Shown: positions 1 to 8,978, numbered from the stretch's first letter. The stretch is 53,669 bases of DNA from Gammaproteobacteria bacterium (GCA_009929855.1 RZZN01000028.1:1-53669), one strand, 5' to 3'. A program made the numbers and translations. Notes: generated from the sequence alone by a model not told the origin.

Positions 1-431
1 TGACGACAGTGCCCTTTGTGATCATCGGTGTCTTGCTGGTTCGCCTGCATCTGTGGATGGTCGGCGCGAGCGGCGTCAAGGGCTATTGGGATTTCGTCCC
101 CACCTGGATTTCTCACCGCTATCGTAACGCGGAGCATATCCGCATCGAGGAGGTGGGGCGTTGGAGTCTCCCTCGCACACGCGCTTTTTGGATCTTTAAC
201 TGTAAGCTCTACTGCCCCTTGAGCGTCGCATTGATGGCCTATGCGGCCTATTTGGTCAAGATCGTCGAGAACTGGTGGTGCCCATTTGCACACGACCGCA
301 AATCGACCTACGCCGAGGGTGCCATCGATATGTCTTTTTGGCATACCCTTCCAGATCAGCGACAACGGCTGCATCCAGATGACCGGGACAATCCGATTTG
401 GAACGAGGCATCGGAGCGCCCCGACTCCTGA
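1..431 (+). CDS. Hypothetical membrane protein, 5' end outside the window
   Basis: The frame is open to the window edge, so the true start probably lies upstream; the first start codon inside is GTG at 9, giving 140 residues. A hydrophobic segment occupies the first 15 or so residues (VIIGVLLVRL) and a second lies near residues 70-85 (LSVALMAYAAYLV). Between them is an aromatic-rich stretch, and the tail is polar. I do not recognise the family. It converges on the iron-sulfur gene at 496-1665 with about 65 bases between the stops. A membrane subunit working with a redox protein is possible, but nothing here shows it. Confidence 0.55.
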   Translation, partial: TTVPFVIIGVLLVRLHLWMVGASGVKGYWDFVPTWISHRYRNAEHIRIEEVGRWSLPRTRAFWIFNCKLYCPLSVALMAYAAYLVKIVENWWCPFAHDRKSTYAEGAIDMSFWHTLPDQRQRLHPDDRDNPIWNEASERPDS

Positions 432-495
432 CCTGCCGAGCGGTGTGGGTGTCGCATGCGCCGCACGCCGATCCGCTGGAGCGCGGGGATCGGAT

Positions 496-1665
496 TCAAG
501 GCAATCGTCGTTTCATCCGATCCAGGGCAAAGGGCCACAGGCGGCCCTTTTCCCAAAGGATGCGTCCGAAGAGCTGACGACGCGTCTTCGGCGGTCGAGG
601 TCGCCGTGCCCGCTCGACCAGATGAATCGCCCCCTGGTCGCAGACCGCCACGCAGGCACCGCAACCAAGACAGACGGAGGCATCGACGGCGGCGTAGCGA
701 GCGGCTCTGGGCACCTGGCGGGCGCCGGCTGCAAGACCGATGCACTTGACATTGCAGGTCTTGAGGCAGGCGCCGCAATAGTTGCAACGCCCTGGGTCGA
801 TTTCGACCAGGAATGGTGTCTTGGCGATCCCCTCGTTGAAGCCCATTTGGACGCCTGCCATCAGCTCGCAGCAGCAGCGACAGCAATTGCAGATGAATGA
901 GGGGCGTTCCCGGACATTGTCGGTCACATGGGTGAGACCAAGTGAGCGGGCGTCGTCGAGTGTCTTGAGCATGCTCGCCTTGTCGCGCTCCCGCGCAAAA
1001 CCGCGACGGACCAAGAAGCGCGCGCCTTCACCGAGCACCATGCAGATGTCCTCGACGGGCGCCCCCTTGCGACAGACATCTCCTAGATGCTCCTTCTTGT
1101 GGCGACAATAACAGAGTGTGACGGCACAGAAATCCGCCTCCTGGATGATGCGTCTGGCATCCTCGTAGGCGGTGATGTGTGAGCGGACCGGGATGTGCGC
1201 GTCATGGACGAGTGCGCGGGTGAGCTGGGTGCGGCTGCCGAAGAACTCGCCGGACTGACCCGCTTGGCCGTTCTCCTTCAAGTATTGCGTCATCAGCTGG
1301 GCCAGATCGGCGAGCGGCACATCGGCCCGCCGCCGCATGAAGGTGAATTCCATGAAGCCGATGAGACCGGGGACCAAGAGATAGTAGGTCGTGCCGGCGA
1401 ATTCCATGTCCATCACCAAGCCCTTATCGGCCATGCGCTCGAGCACTGGCAAGAGGTGCTCGTTGGACAGCCCGGTCCGTTCGACGAGCTCACCCAGGGT
1501 TGACTCATGCAAGGGGAAGCAGGATCCGACGAAGGCCTCGGTCTCATCGAAGAGGCGTGACAGGATCTCCCGGAGCAGGGCACTGTCCACGAGCCCGATC
1601 GGATAGCGGTTGAGCCGATCGATCAACGGCGTCAACGCGGACTTGCGACCTGCCAAATGTCCCAT
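496..1665 (-). CDS. 4Fe-4S dicluster protein with extra cysteine motifs
   Basis: The protein has 389 residues. Two bacterial ferredoxin motifs (CxxCxxCxxxC) sit near residues 294-304 (CNYCGACLKTC) and 332-342 (CLGCGACVAVC), enough for two [4Fe-4S] clusters. Upstream are a dense cysteine patch, CNCCRCCC at about 259-266, and a further cysteine set near 180-198 (including CYCRH). The N-terminal 130 residues look helical, like a winged-helix segment, so the protein may be a redox sensor or electron carrier. The ATG at 1665 is preferred because AGAGGAG lies about 10 bases upstream; the frame stays open further 5' but that part is low quality. No signal peptide is seen, so it is likely cytoplasmic. 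The function is unknown. Confidence 0.8.
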   Translation of the reverse strand: MGHLAGRKSALTPLIDRLNRYPIGLVDSALLREILSRLFDETEAFVGSCFPLHESTLGELVERTGLSNEHLLPVLERMADKGLVMDMEFAGTTYYLLVPGLIGFMEFTFMRRRADVPLADLAQLMTQYLKENGQAGQSGEFFGSRTQLTRALVHDAHIPVRSHITAYEDARRIIQEADFCAVTLCYCRHKKEHLGDVCRKGAPVEDICMVLGEGARFLVRRGFARERDKASMLKTLDDARSLGLTHVTDNVRERPSFICNCCRCCCELMAGVQMGFNEGIAKTPFLVEIDPGRCNYCGACLKTCNVKCIGLAAGARQVPRAARYAAVDASVCLGCGACVAVCDQGAIHLVERARRPRPPKTRRQLFGRILWEKGRLWPFALDRMKRRLP

Positions 1666-1847
1666 CGGAAATCGCGCTCCTCTGCTCGGATGCGGTCGCC
1701 GGATGCACGGCGTGCTCAAGTGAGTATCGCGCTGGCGACCCGAGTGCACCACAAAAAATTCCTGGTGCTCGCGCACGGCGGTGCGGTCCGCCATCCCTGC
1801 ATGGATCTCGGGTCACGCGCTGCTGCATGGGTGACCCCTTGATGTCG

Positions 1848-3221
1848 CTATTCCAGGACCAGTTTGCGTCCGAAGGGGTGTGGGCGTTCGGCGTGGGCGG
1901 CGGGGACGGCCCAGATGAGTGGGTAGTTGGGAGCGTAGTGGGCGGGGCCATCGAGGTCGGTGAGGATGACGCCGATGTCGGGGGCGTGGCGCTCGGCCTC
2001 GCGCAGGAGTGGGGTGAAGTCGGTGCCGCCGCCGCCTTGGACGCGGATGGCGCGCAGGTTGGAGCGGCCGGGGGTGAAGTGGGTCACGCTGTTGACCTGG
2101 GTGTCGCCGATGATGATGACGAGCGCGGCCTCGAGACGGCGGCTGATGGACTCGATCTCGGTGGCGAAGCGGTCGAGCAGGGGGGCTTCGATGGAGCCTG
2201 AGACGTCGACCATGACGACCAGGCGGGCGACCGCGCGGCTGGCGGTGGTGCCGGGCTCCCAGGGCATGCGCGGGCAGTTGCGTCGGCCTTGGTTGGCCAG
2301 GTAGGAGCGTGAGGGGCGTGACCAGGAGCGGTCGGGCTGGTGTGATAGTGCCCGAGCGAGTCGTGTGCGGAGGATCTGCTCCCAGGGTGTCCGAACCCTG
2401 GGCCGGTCGGCGAGCAGCGCGCGCAGCATGGAATGGGGACCGTCGCCGGCGTGGGCGCGGGTGATGCGCTCGCGCCATTCGCGGGCCTGCTCGGCGTCCT
2501 GCTCGGGGTGTGCGTCGTCCGGCGCGGGCAGCAGGTCGGGTGGGTTGTCGGCGGCGAGGTGGCGGGCGCGGGCGGCGCGTGGGCCATCGGTGTGGATCCG
2601 CGCGGGGGGGCTGGCGGACGGCTGGGGTGGGCCATTGGGGTTGGTGCGTGCCGTGGGTCGTTCACCGTCTGCGCCACCGGTCCCGGGACGGCGGCCGGCG
2701 CCGTCTGTCTGCTCGGCTGGGCGGCGGTCGTCGATGGCGCGATAGAGCCCCTCCAGGTCCCATTCGAGGAGCGCGGTCTCGACACCTTGATGGATGTCGA
2801 GCACGCTCTCCAGCAGCTGCTCGAGCTGGATCGCGCCGGGAGGCAGCTCGAGCCAGCTCAGGTGGCTGAGTGTGCTGTTGACGATGGCGTCGGCGCAGAG
2901 GTTGAAGAGCTCGTCGTCGAGCGTGCCGCGCAGTCGCTGCAGCGCGGCGCGGCGCTGTGGGTGGCGCAAGGCCACATGCAGCACCTGATGGGCGACCAGG
3001 CCGGTCTGCAGCGGGAGGGGCAGGGTTTCGAAGGCGGGACCATAGAGGATGCGCGTGCCGTCGTTTGCGGCGAGGAGTCCCTGTGGCCCCTGCCGCAGTG
3101 GCAGGGGCGCATCGGGCGCCAGGTCCTGGTGCCGGATCCAGAGCGCGAGTCCGCCGGTGGCGGGGGCGTATTCGACCAGACGCTGGATGGCGCGCGTGCC
3201 GCGATGCCGATGGGACGCCAT
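1848..3221 (-). CDS. VWA-like protein with a DUF2201 N-terminal metallopeptidase-like domain
   Basis: The protein has 457 residues. The N-terminal half resembles the putative metallopeptidase domain of DUF2201 proteins, but the expected HExxH reads HQVLH at residues 78-82. A Pro/Gly/Arg-rich linker follows. The C-terminal part is a VWA-like domain with a MIDAS-type signature: DVSGS, GGGGTDF and TDLDG. Its start lies 5 bases after the stop of the MoxR ATPase gene, so the two are almost certainly co-translated. MoxR ATPases commonly act as chaperones or metal-insertion factors together with VWA partners. The longer reading frame reaching 4073 is a shadow of the ATPase gene and was trimmed to the ATG at 3221. 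Confidence 0.85.
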   Translation of the reverse strand: MASHRHRGTRAIQRLVEYAPATGGLALWIRHQDLAPDAPLPLRQGPQGLLAANDGTRILYGPAFETLPLPLQTGLVAHQVLHVALRHPQRRAALQRLRGTLDDELFNLCADAIVNSTLSHLSWLELPPGAIQLEQLLESVLDIHQGVETALLEWDLEGLYRAIDDRRPAEQTDGAGRRPGTGGADGERPTARTNPNGPPQPSASPPARIHTDGPRAARARHLAADNPPDLLPAPDDAHPEQDAEQAREWRERITRAHAGDGPHSMLRALLADRPRVRTPWEQILRTRLARALSHQPDRSWSRPSRSYLANQGRRNCPRMPWEPGTTASRAVARLVVMVDVSGSIEAPLLDRFATEIESISRRLEAALVIIIGDTQVNSVTHFTPGRSNLRAIRVQGGGGTDFTPLLREAERHAPDIGVILTDLDGPAHYAPNYPLIWAVPAAHAERPHPFGRKLVLE

Positions 3222-3226
3222 GGCCC

Positions 3227-4330
3227 TCAGTGGCCCTCCCGGGCCCGCTGCTCGAGGTAGCGCGCGTAGACCGGGCTGTGCAGGATGGTCTGCTCCAGCC
3301 CACGCTCCAGGGCCTTCTCGAAGAGTCGCTCCATGGCCAGAGTCTGAGCCTCGCGCAGTGGCAGGGGGGTGGGTGCCTCGATCTCGGGCAGCTGTTCGAT
3401 GATCTCCAGTGCGCGGGCCAGGCGGGGGGCATCGGTACTGGCTGCCAGGAGTGCGTAGAGCAGGCCGTAGAGCCCGTCGAGCGTGGTTGGCAGGAGGGCG
3501 ATGGTGGCCGCCCCAGGCGCCGCCTCGAGCAGGCGCAGGACGTCGGTGGCAGCCTGGATCTCGCGCAGGACGCCGAACAGCTCGGCGGCGTTGGCGGCCC
3601 CGATGCGCCCTTGCACGAAGAGCCGCTTGGCAGTCTCGGAGAGGTCCGACTGGAGCACGGTGGAGACGTCCTCCCAACCGCGCGGACTGGCACCGATCAG
3701 ATGGTCGTTGGCGAGCTGGGTGTGGGTGTCGTCGAGCTTGTCGGGTCGCACCTTGAGGTAGGCCATGACCTCGGGGGCGAAGTCGTTGGCCAGGGCATGG
3801 TCGAGGAATGCCTCGATGACGGTCTGGACATTGAAATGGAACATGCGGTCGGCCAGCGCGGTGCCCATGTCGTGGCTGACTGCGCCATGGTGGGCGGCGT
3901 TGCCGGCGGCGACCACCAGCCAGCCGTCGGGCAGCTGATAGCGACCGACCCGGCGGTCCAGGATCAGCGAATAGGCCGAGATCTGCAGACGTTGATCGGC
4001 AGCCGTGAGCTCGTCGAGGAAGAGGATGCCCTCGGGCTGCTCGGGTCCGGGCAGGAACTCCGGGGGGAACCAAACCGTCTGCTCGCGGCGCTCGTCGGCA
4101 TAGATGGCGCCGCGGATATCGACCGGCTCGATGGTGGTGAGGCGCAGATCCACCAGCGGCACCCCATAGTGTACGGCGACCTGGCGGACCACCGAGGACT
4201 TGCCGACCCCGCGCGTGCCCCAGAGCATGGAGGCGCGCCGGCGCAGCCTGGGATCGGCATATTGCGCGATCAGCGCCTGTTTGGCCGCCGCGATCGACAC
4301 CGGCGGGATGTTCATGGGGTCACCCTGCAT
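3227..4330 (-). CDS. MoxR-type AAA+ ATPase
   Basis: The protein has 367 residues. Walker A is GTRGVGKS (about residues 38-45) and Walker B is GILFLDEL (about 101-108), followed by sensor-type residues (VVAAGN). This places it among AAA+ ATPases of the MoxR/AAA_5 type, which remodel or metallate VWA partners. I prefer the ATG at 4330 because GGAGG lies five bases upstream; an ATG at 4315 would remove five residues. With the 4330 start, the gene overlaps the end of the upstream membrane-protein gene by 11 bases, and the VWA gene follows directly. The three genes look like one operon. Confidence 0.88.
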   Translation of the reverse strand: MQGDPMNIPPVSIAAAKQALIAQYADPRLRRRASMLWGTRGVGKSSVVRQVAVHYGVPLVDLRLTTIEPVDIRGAIYADERREQTVWFPPEFLPGPEQPEGILFLDELTAADQRLQISAYSLILDRRVGRYQLPDGWLVVAAGNAAHHGAVSHDMGTALADRMFHFNVQTVIEAFLDHALANDFAPEVMAYLKVRPDKLDDTHTQLANDHLIGASPRGWEDVSTVLQSDLSETAKRLFVQGRIGAANAAELFGVLREIQAATDVLRLLEAAPGAATIALLPTTLDGLYGLLYALLAASTDAPRLARALEIIEQLPEIEAPTPLPLREAQTLAMERLFEKALERGLEQTILHSPVYARYLEQRAREGH

Positions 4331-5621
4331 CCGATCCTCCCGCTGGGCTCGGGTCGCGGTCCGCAGCGGCGTGCGCCGGCGTCTCGACCGATCCGCCCAG
4401 GTGCGTCCGGGTCCGGGTGGTCGGGGCCGGCGTGTCCGGCTGGATCCAGGCGGGGAAGGTGAGCGCGCGCGGGATGGGCGGGAGCTCGATGCGCGGGATC
4501 TCGCGGAGCATGAAGAAGCCCATGAGCAGCAGCGGCGGGGCGTGGAAGATGAGCATGCGCAGGACCGAGTCATCGGCCAGCGGCAGCCACTGGGTGGCCG
4601 GGGCGGCGGCCAGGATGAGCAGCCCGATCAGGAGCGGGATGCCGCGCTGCAGACTGGCCCGCCAGCGTGCGCGCCGGTGACGGCGGTGGAATTCGGCGGG
4701 GGGCGTGGCGAGCGTGCGCGCCAGGTGGCGAATGGTGCGCGCGAGCTTGGCCTCGATGTCGGCGGTGCGCGCCGGCTCGTCGGCGGCGACCCGGATACTG
4801 CCGCGCCAATCGCTGACGAGCAGCCGCAGCGGTCGCCACGACCAGCCGATGACGGCGAGCAGGTCCTCTGGGATTCGCAGCCTGAGGCCCGCGTCGGCCG
4901 CGAGACGCAGCGGCACCACTGGACCATCGAAACGGTCGGTGCGCAGCTCCAGGGTCACCCCCGCGACACGCGCCATCGCCCCCTGCAGCATCGGCTGGGG
5001 GTGTGCGCTCTGGTCGGGTGGCGGCGTCCGCGCCTCGGCCTCGGCCTTGTCCTCGGCCGGCCCTGGCGCCCGCTCATCCTGGCCGGCGCCCAGACCCCGG
5101 ACCAGCCGCGCACCCGCGTGCAACAGGCCCCCGGTCAGGCCCCGCGCCCGCCCCGAGAGCCCCGCCGCCGGCGGGCTGTCGATGCGATAGCTGCGCGCCA
5201 CCGTCACCCCCTCGACAACGTCGATCTGCCGCCCCACCGGCAGGGCATCGAGCTGGTCAAGCATGATCTCCAGATCGCTGCCCTCGAGGGTCGCCGTGGC
5301 GCACAGTCCGGTCGTATCCCAGACCTGGCGCACCAACCGGTGGCGGTCGTTCGTTGCCACCTCCAGGGTGAGGCGCGATTCGAGTGCCAGCGCCTGGGTG
5401 GCGCTCGGCGGATGCGGCAGCGGCTTGAAGCGCAGGATGCGCGCCTCGCGCTGGCTCGCCGCCATATCCAGATGCAGACCGCGGCGCGTGAAGGGCGCCA
5501 CCAGGGCGAGGATCTCATGGTGGGTCAGGGGCAGGGCCGGCGATTCCGCCCCGGTCCGCGCGGCGACGCCGGACGGCGGCAGCCGCCGCGCCTCATCTCG
5601 TACGACACGGATTCGGGTCAT
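4320..5621 (-). CDS. Hypothetical protein with two C-terminal membrane segments
   Basis: The protein has 433 residues. The first 330 are soluble and rich in Arg, Leu and Glu, without a motif I recognise. Two adjacent hydrophobic segments near residues 335-352 (LLIGLLILAAAPATQWL) and 365-382 (LIFHAPPLLLMGFFML) form a hairpin, followed by a Pro-rich tail. It is the first gene of the MoxR-VWA operon and overlaps the ATPase start. It may anchor that complex to the membrane; this is inferred only from position and topology. Confidence 0.7.
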   Translation of the reverse strand: MTRIRVVRDEARRLPPSGVAARTGAESPALPLTHHEILALVAPFTRRGLHLDMAASQREARILRFKPLPHPPSATQALALESRLTLEVATNDRHRLVRQVWDTTGLCATATLEGSDLEIMLDQLDALPVGRQIDVVEGVTVARSYRIDSPPAAGLSGRARGLTGGLLHAGARLVRGLGAGQDERAPGPAEDKAEAEARTPPPDQSAHPQPMLQGAMARVAGVTLELRTDRFDGPVVPLRLAADAGLRLRIPEDLLAVIGWSWRPLRLLVSDWRGSIRVAADEPARTADIEAKLARTIRHLARTLATPPAEFHRRHRRARWRASLQRGIPLLIGLLILAAAPATQWLPLADDSVLRMLIFHAPPLLLMGFFMLREIPRIELPPIPRALTFPAWIQPDTPAPTTRTRTHLGGSVETPAHAAADRDPSPAGGSDAG

Positions 5622-6012
5622 GGGTGTGTCTCTCTCGGCGCGAGCTCAGCGTGAGCGACCAGGTCGGCCAACGGCGATGCTGAATCCGCGAGTGTCGGAC
5701 GGGCTCGTGTTGGGACTCATCATGCGGGCGCTCTCAAAGGGTTTCGATGCGCGCCCAGTATAACCGCGCCGGCGCCGCGCCGAAGGCGCCGATCGGACAT
5801 CGTCTGTGGGGGTATTCAGGGCGCGATGGCCGCGCCCTGGATGGCGCTCGCGCGCATGGGCATTGGCATTGGCGTCATCCAGGGTGACTCGACACGCCCT
5901 TCAGGTCGGTGGCGAGACCCGCGGCTTGATCCGTGCCGGTTCAGGCGTCCGATGCTTCGCGTCACAGTGTCTATCATTGATGAATACTGCGAATGTGGAG
6001 GGGGAGTGGTCC
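5622..6012. other. Divergent intergenic region
   Basis: This 391-base gap separates the divergent MoxR-VWA operon and SulP gene, so both promoters should lie here. I found no convincing -35/-10 pair, operator or RNA structure. A purine-rich stretch just before 6013 serves as the ribosome binding site of the SulP gene. Confidence 0.5.
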
Positions 6013-8484
6013 ATGTCCAATCACGCCGCGTCTGGGGCCGAAAACGCGGGCCAGCAGCCTGGGCGCTGGTTTGCCGCGCTGACACATTGGCTGCCACTGA
6101 TTGCTCAGGTGCGCACCTATCAACGTCAGTGGCTGGTCGTCGATGTTGCTGCCGGGCTGGCACTTGGCGCCATCCTGGTGCCAGTCGGCCTGGCCTATGC
6201 CGAGCTGGCGGGCCTGCCAGCCGTCACCGGCCTCTATGCCAGCATCGCCTGTCTGTTTGCCTATGCCTTGGTCGGGCCATCGCGGGTGCTGGCTCTGGGC
6301 CCCGATTCCTCGCTATCACCCCTGATCTTCGCGGCCATCATCCCCCTGTTGGCAGTCCCGGATCCCGCTCAGGCCATTGCGCTGGCGAGCATGTTGGCGC
6401 TGATGGTGGGTGTGATCGAGATCGGCCTCGGGCTGGGCCGGCTCGGGTTCGTGGCCGACCTCTTGTCGCAGGAGGTGCAGGTCGGCTACATGAATGGTCT
6501 GGCGGTCGTGATCATCATCGGGATGCTGTCGAAGCTGTTCGGCATTTCGATCGCTGCCGACGACACGCTCGACAAGCTGATTGCCTTCATTGCCGGTCTT
6601 GCGGATACCAACCCGGTGTCTCTGGCGATCGGTATCGGCACGCTGTTGACGTTGCTCGTCTTGCCTCGTCTCACCCGGAAGGTTCCGGCGGTGGTCGTGG
6701 GTGTGGGCGGGGCGCTGCTGGTGACGGCGGCTCTCGGCTTGGACCGCTTCGGGGTGGACACGATCGGCGTGCTGCCGAGCGGGATCCCCGCGCCATCCTG
6801 GCCGCGGGTGTCGATTGAGACGCTCGCCACGCTCGTGGTGGCCGCATTCGGCATCGTGCTGGTGTCACTGGCCGACACGATCGCCACCTCGGCCAGTTTC
6901 GCCGCCAGGCGCGGGGAAGAGGTCGATGCCAACCGCGAGCTGACTGGGGTGGGGGTTGCCAATGTGGTGACTGGCCTGTTTCAGGGGTTCCCGATCTCGG
7001 TCAGTGCCTCTCGCTCGGCGGTGTTGATGCAGACCGGGGCGAAGAGTCAGATCAGCAATCTGGTGGGCGCCACTCTGCTGCTTGCACTGCTCATCTTGAA
7101 CCCAGGTCTGCTTCAGGATCTGCCGCAGCCGGCGTTGGCGGCGGTGGTGATCGTCGCCGCGCTGGGACTGGCCGACCCCGGCGTCCTGCGCACCTACTGG
7201 CGTGTGCGCAAGTCATCGCTCGCCATTTCACTGGTGGCCACGGGTGGCGTGATCGTCTTTGGTGTGCTGGATGGCATTCTCATCGCCGTCGGCATGGCCG
7301 TGCTGCTGTTCTTCCGCCGCAGTTGGTGGCCACCGGGTGAGGTGCTGGCGTATGACAGCACGCTCGATGACTGGCACTCGGCAAAACGGCTCAAGGAAGA
7401 TGGCACTCAGGCGCGAGGCATCCTGGTGTTTCGCTGGGAGGCCCCGCTGTTTTTTGCCAATGCCGGGATCTTTCGTCAGCAGCTGCGTCGACTGGTGCAT
7501 GAGCGCCAGCCGCGGTGGATCGTGCTGCAGTGTGAGGCCATCACCGATATCGACGTGACGGCAGCCGCCATGTTGAAGGATCTGGACGGCGAGCTCGATC
7601 ACCAGGGTATCCGCCTGGCGTTCGTCGGCATGCGCAGTCGTCTCAAGGCACTCATCCTTGATTACGGACTCTATGAGACGCTGGAGGGCGAGCGATTCTT
7701 TCCTTCGATCAAGCGGGCGCTCGGCGCGATGGAACGCCGCCGCAAGGCCAGCTCGGTATTCCTCTGCTCCCCCATCAACGCGATGGATGATGGCATCTAT
7801 CGCCAAGCGATCCCGCTCAAGACCCTGCGTGAACATGGCGATTTCGGCATCGGCATCTTCGATGACCTGGACGGCGATCTGGTGATGCTCGACGGGCGCT
7901 GTTTCCAGGTGATGAGCGACGGACAGGTCAAGGAGGTGAGTCAGCATGCCAGGACACCTTTTGCCTGTGTGACCGATTTCGAACCGATCAGTCATGACGA
8001 TCTGGAGCAGGAGCTCGATGACGCGGCCTTTCGGGACTGGCTGCTCGACTTGCTTCCTTCGCCGAACCTCTATTACGCCCTGCGCATCGAGGGCAGCTTT
8101 GCCGAGGTCGTGACCAGCAGCATCGCCAAGGCTCGACCTGGCGAAGGGCTTGACCAGGCTCAGCACCGCGTCGCGTCCGAGGTCAGAGGGACACTGGCTG
8201 GCTTCTATACACCCACCTTCCTCAAATCGCTGAACAGGCCTGGGTTACAACTGAGCTTCCTGACCGAGGATCGGCGGCGGGGTGGTCGGCTGGTGTCGTG
8301 CCGTCCGCGCCAGGTGCGAGCCCGCGTTCAGTTCATCACCGTCGTCGAGCTGGGTCTGCCCATGAGTCTGGGCTATCTGACCTGGACCTATGACGAGAGC
8401 GCTGGCGCCTATCGCGAGCCGGGCGGGCAAGATCATGGCGGGTCACAGGCTGGCCTGCGCCCGGCGGCACGGGCCTCGCGATAA
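6013..8484 (+). CDS. SulP anion transporter with STAS and a degenerate ALDC domain
   Basis: The protein has 823 residues. Residues about 40-450 form the SulP membrane domain (inorganic anion transport such as sulfate or bicarbonate), including GLAYAELAGLPAVTGLYAS near the first helices. A STAS domain follows at about 470-565. Residues about 575-805 match alpha-acetolactate decarboxylase (BudA) along their length: LREHGDFGIGIFDDLDGDL, then RTPFACVT, YYALRIEGSF and the terminal PG-x-x-L-x-FLTEDRRRGG segment. The three zinc-binding His of that segment are replaced by Q746, S748 and R759, and the TRTVPR-type stretch reads TSSIAK, so decarboxylase activity is unlikely. A cytoplasmic regulatory role for the extra domain is an inference. 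Start: ATG 6013 after a GGAGGGGGAG stretch. The last 17 or so residues overlap an antisense peptidase relic. Confidence 0.9.
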   Translation: MSNHAASGAENAGQQPGRWFAALTHWLPLIAQVRTYQRQWLVVDVAAGLALGAILVPVGLAYAELAGLPAVTGLYASIACLFAYALVGPSRVLALGPDSSLSPLIFAAIIPLLAVPDPAQAIALASMLALMVGVIEIGLGLGRLGFVADLLSQEVQVGYMNGLAVVIIIGMLSKLFGISIAADDTLDKLIAFIAGLADTNPVSLAIGIGTLLTLLVLPRLTRKVPAVVVGVGGALLVTAALGLDRFGVDTIGVLPSGIPAPSWPRVSIETLATLVVAAFGIVLVSLADTIATSASFAARRGEEVDANRELTGVGVANVVTGLFQGFPISVSASRSAVLMQTGAKSQISNLVGATLLLALLILNPGLLQDLPQPALAAVVIVAALGLADPGVLRTYWRVRKSSLAISLVATGGVIVFGVLDGILIAVGMAVLLFFRRSWWPPGEVLAYDSTLDDWHSAKRLKEDGTQARGILVFRWEAPLFFANAGIFRQQLRRLVHERQPRWIVLQCEAITDIDVTAAAMLKDLDGELDHQGIRLAFVGMRSRLKALILDYGLYETLEGERFFPSIKRALGAMERRRKASSVFLCSPINAMDDGIYRQAIPLKTLREHGDFGIGIFDDLDGDLVMLDGRCFQVMSDGQVKEVSQHARTPFACVTDFEPISHDDLEQELDDAAFRDWLLDLLPSPNLYYALRIEGSFAEVVTSSIAKARPGEGLDQAQHRVASEVRGTLAGFYTPTFLKSLNRPGLQLSFLTEDRRRGGRLVSCRPRQVRARVQFITVVELGLPMSLGYLTWTYDESAGAYREPGGQDHGGSQAGLRPAARASR

Positions 8485-8606
8485 CGCGCCAGGGCCGGCT
8501 CCAGGGCCTGCATGCGTGATTCGTGCGTTGGATGGGTGGAGAGGAAGACCAGCGGCTGGCCCCCGCTGGCGGCGGCCATGGCGCGCCAGAGCGTGCTGGC
8601 GGCGTG
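8433..8606 (-). pseudogene. Relic of an M48 metallopeptidase (C-terminus only)
   Basis: On the minus strand, 57 codons before a TGA at 8433-8435 read as the C-terminus of an M48 (LoiP/YcaL-like) peptidase: LWRAM, then FLSTHPTHESRMQALEPAL. The conserved end motif THPxHxxR is intact. Upstream of 8606 the homology stops, and no HExxH-bearing part exists nearby. The relic overlaps the 3' end of the SulP gene by 52 bases, so a deletion has joined the two. Confidence 0.7.
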
Positions 8607-8693
8607 CGGGGGTGTGGCTCTTCAGCGATGTCGCTGGTCCGGTTGCGGTCCACCGGCGGGCCGCGCGCTTCGACCAGATCCCGAGTGGACCGT

Positions 8694-8978
8694 TCAGCGC
8701 ACCACCTCGACCCCACGCCAGAAGGCGATATGCCCATTGATGCGCGAGGCGACGACCTTCGGCTCGGGATAGCGCCAGGCGGCGTCGACGTTGCAGTCGT
8801 TGCCGACCACGATGTGAAAATAGTGTGCCACGCCCTTGTTGGGACAAACCGACCGCCGGTCACTGGGCTCGAGCAGCTCCATGCGGACCGACTCGATCGG
8901 AAAATAGACGAAGCCATTCATCTCTTGGACCTGTTCGCTCTCGGCGATCACGCAATCCTTCCAAACTGCTTTCACCAT
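8694..8978 (-). CDS. DUF427 domain protein
   Basis: The protein has 94 residues, the usual size of a single DUF427 domain. Typical landmarks are YFPIESV, LEPSDRRSVCPNKG, DAAWRYPEPK and the closing INGHIAFWRGVEV. The family forms a small beta-rich fold with no firmly assigned role. The ATG at 8978 begins the conserved part; the frame remains open upstream to 9104 without homology. The ribosome binding site is weak. It stands alone between the peptidase relic and a long gap. Confidence 0.85.
   Translation of the reverse strand: MVKAVWKDCVIAESEQVQEMNGFVYFPIESVRMELLEPSDRRSVCPNKGVAHYFHIVVGNDCNVDAAWRYPEPKVVASRINGHIAFWRGVEVVR

Noticed and set aside
3222-4073. N-terminal extension of the VWA reading frame
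   Set aside because: This part is Pro/Arg/His-rich shadow sequence overlapping the MoxR ATPase in another frame; the real start is ATG 3221.
2957-4462. 501-codon plus-strand open frame
   Set aside because: It lies opposite the MoxR and VWA genes, which have clear Walker and MIDAS motifs; its own sequence shows no domain.
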